DNA of 64,000 nt from assembly GCF_014334135.1 (NCBI RefSeq), contig NZ_CP060497.1, forward strand, positions 3,100,001 to 3,164,000. The letters are read 5' to 3'. Below are positions 18,860 to 28,251 of the stretch, piece after piece. The notes below the pieces were generated by a model. That model saw only the letters and a list, made by a program, of their open reading frames with translations, did not search any database and was not told where the DNA came from. Each line of letters opens with the position of its first letter. The stretch's first letter is position 1. The DNA comes from Olivibacter sp. SDN3. Lineage in GTDB: Bacteria > Bacteroidota > Bacteroidia > Sphingobacteriales > Sphingobacteriaceae. The translations under genes were made by a program, and so were the position numbers.

Positions 18860-21127
18860 ATGCTAAAGATGAACAAACCTATTGCTCGTTTATGTTTTGC
18901 AGCATTACTCACCATACCAGCTATGGTAAGTGCGCAAGAAAAGAAGTTAACAGACTATGTAGACCCTTTTATAGGTACAGGAGGACACGGTCATACTTTC
19001 CCCGGAGCGGTGGTGCCTTTTGGAATGGTACAACTGAGTCCAGATAATGGTAGGAGCGATTGGGATTGGTGTAGCGGTTATCATTATAGCGACAATCATA
19101 TTGCTGGTTTTAGTCATACCCATCTGAGTGGGACGGGTATAGGCGACTGGCTCGATATTTCAGTGATGCCCTTGCTGTACCCATTGCGAGATGAAGCTGA
19201 AGATATTAAGGCAACTTTTAGCCATGATAACGAATCTGCTTATCCGGGATATTATACGGTACAATTAGATAATCAGATAAAAGCAGAATTGACGACCACC
19301 GAGCGTGTGGGGTATCATCGGTATTCTTTTCCTAATCAGAGTACGCCTGTTATCCGATTTGATTTGGCCTTTCACCAGAACTGGGATAGTCCGACAGAAA
19401 CCTATATCGAAGTGTTGGACGACTCTACATTGGTAGGCTACCGCTATTCGACGGGTTGGGCGAAGGTGCAACGTGTGTATTTTGCTGCCCGTACTTCCAA
19501 ACCATTTAAAGATGCCATTCTATCGGGCCATGGTGTTCAATCGGCACAGATCAAGGCGGCAAAGACGGAAGAAAAGGGAACAGGTATTTCCGCACAGCTT
19601 GTTTTTGATGATCCGCAAAAGCAGATTGATATGAAAGTTGCGTTGTCGATGACTGATTACGAAAAAGCATTAGATGCGTTGAAAGAAATTGATGATTGGG
19701 ACTTTGAACGCGTTAAGAATGAAGCTTCCGCAAAATGGGAACAGGAGTTACAGAAAGTGCAGGTATCGTCTGGCGATGAACAGTTAAAGCGGGTGTTTTA
19801 TTCGGCTTTGTACCATACCAGTATCGCACCGGCATTGTTTTCGGATGCTGACGGCGGCTATAAAAATGCGCAGGGAGATGTGCTAAAAATGGCTGATGGT
19901 GGTCAGCGATATACCTTGTATTCATTGTGGGACACTTTCAGGGCGTTAAATCCGTTGTTTACCATCACACAACCCGAAAAATATACAGGTATGTTAAATA
20001 GCATGTTGGCCTTCTACGATGAAAACGGCTTGTTGCCAGTATGGGATTTAAGTACTTGGGAAACCAATACGATGACAGGTTATCATGCGATACCGGTAAT
20101 AGCAGATGCTGTTTTGAAAGATTGGCCTGGTGTAGATGCCGAAAGAGCCTATGAGGCTATGTTAGCTTCCGCTTATCAGGAAGGTAGAGGAGTGCCGCAC
20201 TATATCAAACATGGATATATGCCACAAGACAAGATGGGACATAGTGCGAGTGTGACCTTAGAATATGGTTACGACGATTGGTGTATCGCACAAGTAGCCA
20301 AGAAATTGGGTAAAACCGATGATTACGAAAAATTTAGTAAGCGAGCACAGGCCTATCAGCATATCTTTGATAAAGAAACCGGCTTTATGCGTGCGAAGAA
20401 CAGTGATGGTGCTTTTGCTACGCCTTTCGACCCCTATCTTTCAGAGCATGATGAGATGAAAGCACAGTACGTAGAAGGAAATGCGTGGCAACACTCTTTC
20501 TTCGTGCCACATGATGTGAGAGGTTTAGCGAAGCTGTACGGAGGCCACGCGAAATTAAGTCAAAAGCTTGATTCATTATTTGCGATAAGTTCAGCGCTTA
20601 CCGGAGAAAACACATCTCCTGATGTAAGTGGGTTGATAGGCCAATACGCACATGGCAATGAACCTAGTCATCATATCGCTTATATGTACAGTTTTTTGGG
20701 CGAACCTTGGAAGACACAGGAAAAAGTACGTCTCATAGTAGATTCTATGTACCATGATCAACCAGATGGTTATTCCGGCAATGAAGACTGCGGGCAGATG
20801 AGTGCTTGGGCCGTTTGGAGTATTGCGGGTTTATATCCTGCTAACCCTGCTAGTGGTGAATATATCATCGGCAGTCCTGCCGCAGACGAAGTAATATTTA
20901 GGCCAGGTGGAGGCAAAGAATTGAGATTTAGAGCAACCAATAATAGCAAAGAGAACATTTATATACAGGAAGTAAAATTTAATGGAAAAAAATACGATAA
21001 AGTATATTTTACACATGATGATATAATAAATGGTGGTGATATCGAGTTTATAATGGGTAACAGGCCCAATAAGAAATGGGGAAAGAAAAAAGCGGCTTGG
21101 CCTCAATCGGTAATTGATAGTGAATAA
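18860..21127 (+). CDS. GH92 family alpha-mannosidase, secreted
   Basis: A 755-residue calcium-dependent exo-alpha-mannosidase of glycoside hydrolase family 92. A signal peptide (about residues 1-25, ending VSAQ) precedes the N-terminal beta-sandwich ([19 protein letters not shown]) and the (alpha/alpha)6 catalytic domain, with [12 protein letters not shown] and [11 protein letters not shown], both family signatures near the active site. It trims alpha-mannosides outside the cytoplasm. It is not in a polysaccharide utilisation locus: no SusC/SusD pair is near. An RlpA-like gene overlaps its stop codon by one base. Confidence 0.95.
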   Translation: MLKMNKPIARLCFAALLTIPAMVSAQEKKLTDYVDPFIGTGGHGHTFPGAVVPFGMVQLSPDNGRSDWDWCSGYHYSDNHIAGFSHTHLSGTGIGDWLDISVMPLLYPLRDEAEDIKATFSHDNESAYPGYYTVQLDNQIKAELTTTERVGYHRYSFPNQSTPVIRFDLAFHQNWDSPTETYIEVLDDSTLVGYRYSTGWAKVQRVYFAARTSKPFKDAILSGHGVQSAQIKAAKTEEKGTGISAQLVFDDPQKQIDMKVALSMTDYEKALDALKEIDDWDFERVKNEASAKWEQELQKVQVSSGDEQLKRVFYSALYHTSIAPALFSDADGGYKNAQGDVLKMADGGQRYTLYSLWDTFRALNPLFTITQPEKYTGMLNSMLAFYDENGLLPVWDLSTWETNTMTGYHAIPVIADAVLKDWPGVDAERAYEAMLASAYQEGRGVPHYIKHGYMPQDKMGHSASVTLEYGYDDWCIAQVAKKLGKTDDYEKFSKRAQAYQHIFDKETGFMRAKNSDGAFATPFDPYLSEHDEMKAQYVEGNAWQHSFFVPHDVRGLAKLYGGHAKLSQKLDSLFAISSALTGENTSPDVSGLIGQYAHGNEPSHHIAYMYSFLGEPWKTQEKVRLIVDSMYHDQPDGYSGNEDCGQMSAWAVWSIAGLYPANPASGEYIIGSPAADEVIFRPGGGKELRFRATNNSKENIYIQEVKFNGKKYDKVYFTHDDIINGGDIEFIMGNRPNKKWGKKKAAWPQSVIDSE

Positions 21128-21510
21128 TGATTTTTTTACATAAAATAATTAAGCAGGTACTAATAATTAGTGCCTGCTTATTTTTGTTGGCCTCATGTGC
21201 GCCGAAACTACGGGAACATGGTGGTGCTTCTTTCTATGCAGACAAGTTTAAGGGCAGGCGAACAGCGAATGGCGAAAAATTCAGGCAATACAAAATGACA
21301 GCCGCTCATAAGACTTTACCATTTGGAACGAAGGTAAGAGTAAAAAATCTCACAAATGGTCGTTCGGTACGCGTGAGAATAAATGATAGAGGGCCCTTTG
21401 TTTCAGGTAGGATCATCGATTTATCGAAAAAGGCTGCTCGAAGATTAGGTATGGTGCAAGCCGGCGTTGCAAAAGTAGAGATTAGTTATAGAAAAAAAAG
21501 AAAACGTTGA
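21127..21510 (+). CDS. rlpA: RlpA-like septal ring lipoprotein (double-psi beta-barrel)
   Basis: A 127-residue lipoprotein with lipobox LLASC near residues 20-24, then a complete double-psi beta-barrel: [33 protein letters not shown] and [20 protein letters not shown], including the aspartate used by RlpA lytic transglycosylases. There is no SPOR domain, so targeting to denuded septal glycan is not evident. Its ATG overlaps the stop of the GH92 gene by one base, implying translational coupling. Its last codons lie in the U-tract of a terminator that reads from the opposite strand. Confidence 0.88.
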   Translation: MIFLHKIIKQVLIISACLFLLASCAPKLREHGGASFYADKFKGRRTANGEKFRQYKMTAAHKTLPFGTKVRVKNLTNGRSVRVRINDRGPFVSGRIIDLSKKAARRLGMVQAGVAKVEISYRKKRKR

Positions 21511-21533
21511 GTGATTACTTCAAACACTCAACG
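21491..21533 (-). terminator. Minus-strand terminator inside the 3' end of the RlpA-like gene
   Basis: CGTTGAGTG (21505-21513) and CACTCAACG (21525-21533) form a perfect 9-bp stem; on the minus strand it is followed by a T-rich run (complement of 21491-21504). It ends transcription of the outer-membrane protein gene and overlaps the last RlpA codons. Confidence 0.8.
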
Positions 21534-21561
21534 CTTGTAAATCATTGCTCCGGATGTCAAA

Positions 21562-22665
21562 CTATCTTCCTAAAAATATTTTAACTCCTAGGGAGACACC
21601 GAGGCCTCCAAAAGTAAGTCGGTTCGAAACTTCATCAGCTGGTTGGTTTGGATCAAACTCCCCACTAGCTACAATATTGTGTTCATTTACGTTAATATGA
21701 TCGTGATAGTTTATTCTTTTGGAAGACTCAGAAGCCGCCTCAATTGATAGGTTTCCTTCTCCCAGTGGAAAAGGTGCGCCGGTTTGTGGGTGGTTGTTTC
21801 CTCTGTCAATAATAGTGTATGTCCCGCTAACCGATTGCATATCCCTTCTATTACTTGCCACTGTAACATTTCTATATTCCAATTCAACATTGATTGCTAC
21901 CATTTTGCTGAGCCAGAAATCTGCTCCCAGTGCAGATTGAAAACCTACGGTTGGGTTAGATTTTGTTCGGTCTACGCGCTCTACATCTGCCAGTAACATC
22001 ACTGGGTTCACGGGGTTATGATCTGTCATGCCCGCGGCGGCATAAGCTTGTTCTGCCTGTTGTATAACCTGGTTTCGTAAAGCGTTGGGAAATAGGCCCT
22101 GTGAAATTGCCACATTACCCGTATTGTCTGTTATTTTTGTTATGTTTTCTGAATAACCACCTAAAGGAATAATGATCCCAACCTTAGCATAAGGTTTGAA
22201 CACTTCGCTTTTTGTTGGAATAAAGAAAGCCAATGCTGGGGCAATATCATAAGCTCTCGCTTGTCCTGTAGCTTCTAACGATAATGCCGTCGCGTTCGTT
22301 CCTGTGAAAGTGGCTTGCTGTCTTGACATATCCTGAACATCACTTTTATAATAATTAAGTGCAAGCTCTACTCCCAAAATATCATTGAACCGATACCCGC
22401 CCGTTAGACCAAGACGATAACCCGCTCCAAAAGATCCCTTCATAATATCTTCGCTTTGTGTTGATTGTTGTCCGGTTACGGGATTAATCGAAAATACTCT
22501 ATCTCTTGATGGTAAGCCTCCAATTGATGGGTATTCAACGGGTGTTACTGAAAAGAAATAACTTGCATAGGGTTTGATATAAAAACCTTTGTTGTTTTCT
22601 TGAGCTCTTACAAGGGAAGGGCTAATGGAGGCTAAAACAAAAGCCATAATAATCGTCTTCTTCAT
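21562..22665 (-). CDS. Outer-membrane beta-barrel protein
   Basis: A 367-residue protein with a signal peptide (about residues 1-21, ending VRAQ) and alternating amphipathic strands, for example GYRLGLTGGYRFNDILGVEL, and a C-terminal LGVSLGVKIFLGR that ends in a barrel-type strand. It resembles the Bacteroidota outer-membrane beta-barrel families with no known substrate. A charged region near residues 205-235 may be an extracellular loop. It is a single-gene unit with its own terminator. Confidence 0.8.
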   Translation of the reverse strand: MKKTIIMAFVLASISPSLVRAQENNKGFYIKPYASYFFSVTPVEYPSIGGLPSRDRVFSINPVTGQQSTQSEDIMKGSFGAGYRLGLTGGYRFNDILGVELALNYYKSDVQDMSRQQATFTGTNATALSLEATGQARAYDIAPALAFFIPTKSEVFKPYAKVGIIIPLGGYSENITKITDNTGNVAISQGLFPNALRNQVIQQAEQAYAAAGMTDHNPVNPVMLLADVERVDRTKSNPTVGFQSALGADFWLSKMVAINVELEYRNVTVASNRRDMQSVSGTYTIIDRGNNHPQTGAPFPLGEGNLSIEAASESSKRINYHDHINVNEHNIVASGEFDPNQPADEVSNRLTFGGLGVSLGVKIFLGR

Positions 22666-22895
22666 AGTGCAAAGTTTAAAATAGGTAGTTTAAAAATAAG
22701 ACTGCCTAAATATGTTGCCAGGCATAATCTTTTATGTGTTTTCGATTCAAAAATTGGTTATCTGTATTTAATTACTATGCTTGCATAGTAATACAAGCGA
22801 ATGTATAAAAGGTTTGCGTGAAATGCAAGTTTTTGTAAAATTTACTGGTTGAGAGGAAATACGTTTCTTGCTTACAAGATTATGCCAGATTCAGC

Positions 22896-22941
22896 ATTTT
22901 TTGGGGAAGCGTATGGTTTTTCATACACTTCCTCCAAAAAA
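22896..22941. other. Long A/T-flanked hairpin downstream of miaA
   Basis: TTTTTTGGGGAAGCGTATG pairs with CATACACTTCCTCCAAAAAA around a 5-nt loop with two mismatches. The T tract precedes the stem and the A tract follows it, so it is not a canonical intrinsic terminator on either strand, although its place about 100 bp past the miaA stop suggests an RNA 3' end or stability element. Confidence 0.5.
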
Positions 22942-23043
22942 TTTTAAGTTTATAACGAGTTAGCTAGTTTCTTATTGTTCGTTTCCAAATGTAATTTTTT
23001 TATTTCAATGCTGCAAAAAAAAATAATAAAAAAATGGCTTAAA

Positions 23044-23946
23044 TTAATAAATATTTGCCTCGATAAAGCTCATAATGTCTGTTTCGTGCTGAGGATCAAA
23101 CCAATAGGTCTTATGGTCTTTTTTAAACCAGGTTATCTGCCGTTTTGCAAATTGCCGGGTATGTTGTTTAATTTTTTCGGTTGCTACTTCCAAACCATAT
23201 TTTCCCTGGAGGTAATCAAACAATTCATTATACCCAACGGTGAGAAGTGGTGGTAAGGGGTGTTGCGGCGAAAGAGCCGTTACTTCTTCCAGTAAACCCT
23301 CTTCCATCATTTGGTCAACGCGTCTATTAATGCGTTGATATAGCTGTTCGCGATCAGTGTTTAATCCAATCTTGAGTATTTCAAATGGGCGAACATTAGT
23401 TTTCCGTTGATGAAAAGAAGAAAATGGTTTTCCTGTACTTTCATATACTTCCAAAGCACGGATTACGCGTTGTGGGTTATTGATGTCAACCGATTTGTAG
23501 TAGAGTGGATCTTTTTTCTTCAGTTCTTCTTGTAGGTGTCCGAGGCCTTTTTCCTGATGTAGCTTATTCAGTTTTTCGCGTATCCCGGGTAAAGGTTTTG
23601 GCAACTCGTCAAGACCTTCACAAATAGCTTTTATAAAAAGGCCACTACCACCTACTAAAACCAATTGATCTTTTTCCTGAAATAGTTCCTCAATTTTTGC
23701 TAAGGCTTCTTTTTCGAAATCGCCAGCACTATAGTCATCATGTATACTTAGTGAATTAATAAAGAAATGAGGAGCCGCTGCAAGTTCTTCACTGCTGGGC
23801 TTAGCAGTGCCAATATTCATTTCACGATAAAACTGCCTGGAATCTGCAGAAATAATAGCCGTTTTAAACTTTTGTGCTATTTTAATGGATAAGGCGGTTT
23901 TTCCTATCGCTGTTGGACCTACTATGGTAATGAGTGTTTTGATAAT
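23044..23946 (-). CDS. miaA: tRNA dimethylallyltransferase with non-canonical start
   Basis: Adds the dimethylallyl group to A37 of tRNAs. The P-loop GPTAIGKT and the conserved DSRQFYREMNIGTAKP are complete, and the middle (LVGGSGLFIKAICEGLD) and C-terminal part (GYNELFDYLQGK, QFAKRQITWFK) are typical. The first in-frame ATG (23818-23820) is inside the conserved core at MNIGTAKP, which would remove the P-loop. Reading upstream, the homologous N-terminus IKTLITIVGPTAIGKT has no ATG, GTG or TTG; ATT at 23944-23946 (or ATC at 23941-23943) is the likely start, giving 300 residues, the normal length. Confidence 0.9.
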   Translation of the reverse strand: MIKTLITIVGPTAIGKTALSIKIAQKFKTAIISADSRQFYREMNIGTAKPSSEELAAAPHFFINSLSIHDDYSAGDFEKEALAKIEELFQEKDQLVLVGGSGLFIKAICEGLDELPKPLPGIREKLNKLHQEKGLGHLQEELKKKDPLYYKSVDINNPQRVIRALEVYESTGKPFSSFHQRKTNVRPFEILKIGLNTDREQLYQRINRRVDQMMEEGLLEEVTALSPQHPLPPLLTVGYNELFDYLQGKYGLEVATEKIKQHTRQFAKRQITWFKKDHKTYWFDPQHETDIMSFIEANIY

Positions 23947-23947
23947 C

Positions 23948-23992
23948 GTTAAGTCAAAGTAGTTAAGTAGTAGAGCAGTTAAGCGTAAAGTA
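23948..23992. repeat. Short near-tandem GTTAAG-type repeats upstream of miaA
   Basis: The words GTTAAGT, AGTTAAGTAG and CAGTTAAGCG recur at spacings of about 14-18 nt. They resemble the other low-complexity spacer repeats of this window (9328-9358 and 24754-24793). No function can be assigned. Confidence 0.4.
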
Positions 23993-24090
23993 GCCTTGCA
24001 CTGAGAAATAAGCTACCGCTATACTATATACTGCTTATTAACAATTTATCTCTCATCTGCCATTGAGTGCCGTTATTTATGGATGAAAAG

Positions 24091-24711
24091 TTAATAATCG
24101 TCTTCATAATTTTCATTGTCGGAAAAACCTGTTGAAAACTCATCTTTATCGTCTTCACCGCCCTGTGTTTCCTCGTCGTCCATTAGATCTAGATCCAATT
24201 CCTCTGCATCGTCAATTCCGTATTCGGTTTCATTTAAAAAATCGTAATCGTCCTTTTCTGCTTTTTTGTCACCATTCTCTTCTGTGGGAATGGCTGCAGC
24301 ACCAAAAGGCTTAGGTGCTGCGCCGACGGTTTTAAAAGTCAGTGGATACTTTTTTCCACTCTCTTCCTTTAGTATTTTTATCAATTGAACGTGGAAGTCG
24401 TAAGGCCTCTCAAAGTTATAGGTATAATAGAATTTCTGGTGAGGATCATCAATGAATTTATTAAGCTTTGAGTTTTCCATTAGTGCTATCCCCCTTTCTT
24501 GTTTACGGGCATTTGGTAGATAAGCAATCTCTTCGCCCTTCATCCATTGATCGTTACTAATAAAAAAAGACGAAGGTAAGTCAGGATTATAACCGGTAGA
24601 TTGTTGAATTGCATGGTGTAGATCCAAAAATGTATGCGTAGACAAGACATCAATTTCGCGAATGATATCATCGTAATCTTCAAAAGTTACCCTGAACCTG
24701 TAAATAGCCAT
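24091..24711 (-). CDS. pRiA4b ORF-3-like family protein
   Basis: A 206-residue protein. Residues 1-130 match the plasmid pRiA4b ORF-3-like fold: IYRFRVTFEDYDDIIREIDV, FLDLHHAIQQSTGYN, and FYYTYNFERPYDFHVQL. The C-terminal 60 residues are very acidic (DLDLMDDEETQGGEDDKDE), probably disordered. No signal peptide or membrane segment. The family occurs on plasmids and chromosomes and its molecular role is not established; this copy is chromosomal, between cca and miaA and on the same strand. Confidence 0.8.
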   Translation of the reverse strand: MAIYRFRVTFEDYDDIIREIDVLSTHTFLDLHHAIQQSTGYNPDLPSSFFISNDQWMKGEEIAYLPNARKQERGIALMENSKLNKFIDDPHQKFYYTYNFERPYDFHVQLIKILKEESGKKYPLTFKTVGAAPKPFGAAAIPTEENGDKKAEKDDYDFLNETEYGIDDAEELDLDLMDDEETQGGEDDKDEFSTGFSDNENYEDDY

Positions 24712-24753
24712 AGTGGAGTTTTCCTATTTTTTTCTGTTTAAACCGCTAATATC

Positions 24754-24793
24754 ACTAAAAAACTAAAAAACTAAAAACTAAAAAGGTAAAAAG
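24754..24793. repeat. A-rich ACTAAAA near-tandem repeat
   Basis: Successive ACTAAAAA words followed by AAGGTAAAAAG in the spacer between cca and the pRiA4b-like gene. The repeat unit is 7-9 nt. It is similar in kind to 9328-9358. Probably a low-complexity intergenic repeat. Confidence 0.45.
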
Positions 24794-24862
24794 CTCGCCT
24801 TACATGTGGAAGATAAACCGTTTGCGTATGTCAAAGGGTAAATAAAGATAGTATAAATACAA

Positions 24863-26281
24863 TTATCCCAACCGCTTAGGGTGAGCTATTAGTCCCAATG
24901 CCTCTCCCTTTTTTTTCATGAAGACGAGTGCTTCCTCCCGGTTGTTTTTGATGTCACCTTCCAAGATAGCTTCGCGTATGGCTTTTTTTATGATACCAAC
25001 TTCACGGCCGGGCTTAATGTCAAAAGCTTTCATGATGTCTTCGCCAGAAACCGGTGGCTGCCAGTTGCGAATCTGGTCGCGTTCTTCTACATCTCTTAGT
25101 TTTTGTTTGACGAGTTCAAAGTTGTTGCGGTATTTTTTCTTTTTATACTCATTTTTAGTGGTAACGTCGGCATGGCAGAGTTTCATAAGGCTTTCAATGT
25201 CATCTCCTGCTTCATATAAAAGACGGCGTACGGCGGAGTCAGTTACAATATCCTGTGCCAATACGATAGGTCTAAGATGCAATAGTACCAGCTTCTGTAC
25301 AAATTTCATCTTCTCATTGAGCGGCAGCTTCAGTTCAGCAAATATCTTGGGTACCATTCTCGCGCCTCTGTCTTCGTGGCCATGGAAAGTCCATCCCTGT
25401 TTTTTATCGAAACGTTTAGTTGCCGGTTTCGCGATATCGTGTAAAATCGCTGCCCACCTTAACCATAGGTCGTCGCTCAGCTCGGCAATATTATCCAGCA
25501 CTTCAAGCGTATGGTAAAAATTGTCTTTATGTCCTTTACCGTTAACAATTTCTACGCCATATAGTTGCGTCATTAAAGGAAAGATGTATGGTAGGAGACC
25601 GGTATCAAAGAGGTAATTAAATCCAATGCTAGGTTTTTTGGAAAGAATAATTTTATTGAGTTCGTCGGTAATACGCTCTTTGGATATTATTTTGATCCTC
25701 TCCCTTTGGGATTTTATTGCTTTAAAAGTTTCGGTGCTTATTTTAAATTGCAGCTGGGCAGCAAAGCGTATGGCCCGCATCATACGCAGGGGGTCATCAG
25801 AAAAGGTCTCTTCCGGATTTAGTGGTGTACGGATGGTACGTATCTGTATATCTTGCATACCATTAAACGGATCAAGCAGCTCGCCGTAATCCGCTTTATT
25901 AAGACTAAAAGCCATGGCATTAACCGTGAAGTCCCGGCGCTTTTGATCATCCTCTAGGGTGCCGTTTTCTACGATAGGTTTGCGGGAATCTCTGCGATAT
26001 GATTCTTTGCGGGCACCTACAAATTCAATTTCGATATGTTCATGGCGGAGCATCGCTGTGCCAAAATTTTTAAACACCGAAAGTTTTACACCTAGGTATT
26101 CACTTACGTGTTGAGCAAAGTCAATGCCGCTACCGATGACCAGTATATCAATATCACCCTTAAAAGATCTATTCATCATTCGATCACGGACAAAACCGCC
26201 TATAACGTATATCTCCGTGTGATGTTGGTGGGCAATTTTGCTTAAAAGCTCAAAAATCGGAAGTTCCAGGTGTTCTTTCAT
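24863..26281 (-). CDS. cca: CCA-adding enzyme / polynucleotide adenylyltransferase family with HD domain
   Basis: Adds or repairs the 3' CCA of tRNA (a poly(A) polymerase role cannot be excluded). 472 residues from ATG 26281. The nucleotidyltransferase head has YVIGGFVRDR and catalytic GDIDILVIG; motif RRDFTVNAMAFSL is present; an HD domain (RWAAILHDIAKPATKRF) follows near residue 280; a helical tail closes the protein. An upstream TTG at 26329 lies before the promoter and is not used. From the promoter at 26290-26320 the mRNA should start about at the ATG, thus leaderless. Confidence 0.93.
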   Translation of the reverse strand: MKEHLELPIFELLSKIAHQHHTEIYVIGGFVRDRMMNRSFKGDIDILVIGSGIDFAQHVSEYLGVKLSVFKNFGTAMLRHEHIEIEFVGARKESYRRDSRKPIVENGTLEDDQKRRDFTVNAMAFSLNKADYGELLDPFNGMQDIQIRTIRTPLNPEETFSDDPLRMMRAIRFAAQLQFKISTETFKAIKSQRERIKIISKERITDELNKIILSKKPSIGFNYLFDTGLLPYIFPLMTQLYGVEIVNGKGHKDNFYHTLEVLDNIAELSDDLWLRWAAILHDIAKPATKRFDKKQGWTFHGHEDRGARMVPKIFAELKLPLNEKMKFVQKLVLLHLRPIVLAQDIVTDSAVRRLLYEAGDDIESLMKLCHADVTTKNEYKKKKYRNNFELVKQKLRDVEERDQIRNWQPPVSGEDIMKAFDIKPGREVGIIKKAIREAILEGDIKNNREEALVFMKKKGEALGLIAHPKRLG

Positions 26282-26289
26282 GTATCCGG

Positions 26290-26320
26290 CAAACTTAGAT
26301 AAATTGCTTTTTATATGCAA
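26290..26320 (-). promoter_or_regulatory. cca promoter (TTG, 20 nt, TAAGTTTG)
   Basis: On the minus strand: TTG (26318-26320), a 20-nt spacer ending TTTATC, TAAGTTTG (26290-26297), then 8 nt to the ATG. It differs from the valS promoter at 3 of 31 positions. Confidence 0.75.
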
Positions 26321-26539
26321 TATATGCAACGGCTTATAAAAGGCAAGTTATTCGCGGCACCTTTGCTTTCTTCACGGCTCATGATTTTTGCAATTATCGA
26401 TCGCTCACAAAGTGTATGAATGGATAGCCCATGCAGCTTCATTGCCATTAAAGACCAATTTACTTGAATGAAAAACACAAAAATAGCTCTTACACTGGAG
26501 AAGAAGGTGTATGTGTTGAGGTTGGTGCTATAGGTTAAA

Positions 26540-27103
26540 CTATTTCCGAATAAACGTAAATGCGCCACTGGGATCAAGTTTCAGAATAGTCGATGCTTGT
26601 TTCGGTCCGATATTTTCCTGTTCATACTGTACCACATAGTCGACCCCATTTTTGATCTGTTGGCTGATCTCCTGAAAGTTTTTCGGTGGCGGATCACCGC
26701 TGATATTGGCTGACGTGGAAACAATGGGTTTGCGAAAGCGTTGTAGCAGCTGCTCACAGAAGCGGTGTTTCACGATCCGGATACCGACACTCCCATCGTT
26801 TGCCAGGAGGTTAGGAGCTAAGTTCTTAGCATTTGAATAGACGATCGTAAGCGGTTTGTCAGTGCATTCAATTAATTGATAAGCGACCTCAGGGATGTCA
26901 TTTACGTAACTTTGAAGTTTATAGTCGCTTTCAAGCAAAACAATCAAGCTTTTGTCTTTTTGACGAGCTTTCAGCTGGTAAATCTTCTCCACAGCTTCTG
27001 GGTTAGTAGCATCGCATCCTATACCCCAAATAGTATCTGTAGGATAAAGTATGATGCCTCCTGACCTCAGTATTTGGAGTGCTTTTAATAGATCTTCATT
27101 CAT
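26540..27103 (-). CDS. tsaC: L-threonylcarbamoyladenylate synthase (Sua5/YrdC family)
   Basis: Makes threonylcarbamoyl-AMP, the first step of the t6A37 modification of tRNA. 187 residues, one YrdC domain: GGIILYPTDTIWGIGCDATN, KARQKDKSLIVLL, the nucleotide-site KPLTIVYSNAKNL, DGSVGIRIVKH and PIVSTSANISGDPPP. The C-terminal Sua5 domain is absent, as in TsaC. Its ATG overlaps the stop of the upstream glycosyltransferase gene by 4 nt, so the two are translationally coupled though functionally unrelated. Confidence 0.93.
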   Translation of the reverse strand: MNEDLLKALQILRSGGIILYPTDTIWGIGCDATNPEAVEKIYQLKARQKDKSLIVLLESDYKLQSYVNDIPEVAYQLIECTDKPLTIVYSNAKNLAPNLLANDGSVGIRIVKHRFCEQLLQRFRKPIVSTSANISGDPPPKNFQEISQQIKNGVDYVVQYEQENIGPKQASTILKLDPSGAFTFIRK

Positions 27104-28218
27104 AATAAAACGCTTTTGTAAAGATTCATCAATTGTGAGGCTAGTCTATCTGGGTTAAATTTTTCAGCAAATAGCACCCCACTATCGATTTGTTTCTGGC
27201 GGCTTTCCGGATCCGCTAGAACATTTTGAATGGCATTGGCAAGTTCAGCTGAATTATCCGGATTAACGTATATACTGTTTGGTCCGCCGGACTCTTCTAG
27301 ACAAGAGCCGGTTGCTGCAATAACAGGAACTTTACTATGGAGTGCCTCAATAATAGGGATGCCGAAGCCTTCAAAACGTGATGGATAGATGAAAATGGCA
27401 GCCATTTGGTATATCGCAGGTAAGTCTTCAAACGGCACATTGTGCAAAAAGATTACTCGTTCTTGTAGTTGATGTTTGCTGATTTCTGCTTTTACTTCGG
27501 CCAGGTACGGTGTAGGTTTGCCTACTACCACCAGTTTCAAGGTGGAAGTAGTTTTCTTCAACGCATTTACGGTAAGCAAGAGATTTTTGCGATTTTCGAT
27601 GGTGCCCACTTGTAAAAGGTATGAAGAGGGCAGTTGAAATTTGTAAGCAGTTGCTGTTTTTTTTGCCTGCGAAACCTCTTTCTTGAAATCCGGGTGGCAA
27701 TCCTGATAAATAACCACTATTTTATGAGCAGGTATGTCTAAGAAATTAACAATATCTAGTTTCGTCTGTTCGCTGATAGCAACAATTTTATCAGCCTTTT
27801 TGCAGGCTTTTTTTACTTTATATAGATATATTTTTCGATCGATGCGATTAAAATACTGTGGGTAGCGAATAAAAATCAGGTCGTGCACCGTTAGTACCCA
27901 TTTTGTTGTGCCGACTTTTTTACCCAAAGGGAGTTCATGACTTAGGCCATGGAAAATATCTAGCTGATATTTATTGGAAGCAAGCGCGTTTAAGACAAAA
28001 CTTCTCCAGTACGAGCTTAATTTTTTGTAAAAGCCAATAGGTTGTATTTCCGTTAGGTGCAAACCCTCTGGATGATACCATGCAGAGGGTTTGGGGTTAA
28101 ATAAATAATAGTGGTTTTCCGGAAAACAGCGCCATATATTTTCGATGAGTGACCGGCTATAATTGCCCAAACCCGTTTTGTTGTGAAAGGCACGTTTAGC
28201 ATCATATCCTATCTTCAT
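27100..28218 (-). CDS. Glycosyltransferase, family 4 (GT-B)
   Basis: A 372-residue retaining GT-B glycosyltransferase. The N-terminal half opens MKIGYDAKRAFHNKTGLGNY; the C-terminal nucleotide-sugar half has YLLQVGTIENRKNLLLTVNA and the E-x7-E region SRFEGFGIPIIEALHSKVPV. No membrane segment. It builds a surface polysaccharide or LPS core; donor and acceptor are unknown. It starts the unit that includes tsaC and is 33 bp downstream of dapD on the same strand. Confidence 0.92.
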   Translation of the reverse strand: MKIGYDAKRAFHNKTGLGNYSRSLIENIWRCFPENHYYLFNPKPSAWYHPEGLHLTEIQPIGFYKKLSSYWRSFVLNALASNKYQLDIFHGLSHELPLGKKVGTTKWVLTVHDLIFIRYPQYFNRIDRKIYLYKVKKACKKADKIVAISEQTKLDIVNFLDIPAHKIVVIYQDCHPDFKKEVSQAKKTATAYKFQLPSSYLLQVGTIENRKNLLLTVNALKKTTSTLKLVVVGKPTPYLAEVKAEISKHQLQERVIFLHNVPFEDLPAIYQMAAIFIYPSRFEGFGIPIIEALHSKVPVIAATGSCLEESGGPNSIYVNPDNSAELANAIQNVLADPESRQKQIDSGVLFAEKFNPDRLASQLMNLYKSVLL

Positions 28219-28251
28219 CTTTCATGCATTACTTTTGCGTAATTATTATAA

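Noticed and set aside
22896-22941. Canonical rho-independent terminator of miaA
   Set aside because: The T-run precedes the stem and the A-run follows it on the plus strand, and on the minus strand the order is equally wrong. I list it only as a hairpin.
24918-25517. 199-codon frame antisense to cca
   Set aside because: Exactly opposite a well-conserved enzyme gene with serine-rich, low-quality composition; a shadow of the real frame.
26311-26577. 88-codon minus-strand frame overlapping tsaC and the cca promoter
   Set aside because: It spans the tsaC end and the cca promoter, has no family character, and would place the promoter inside a coding region.
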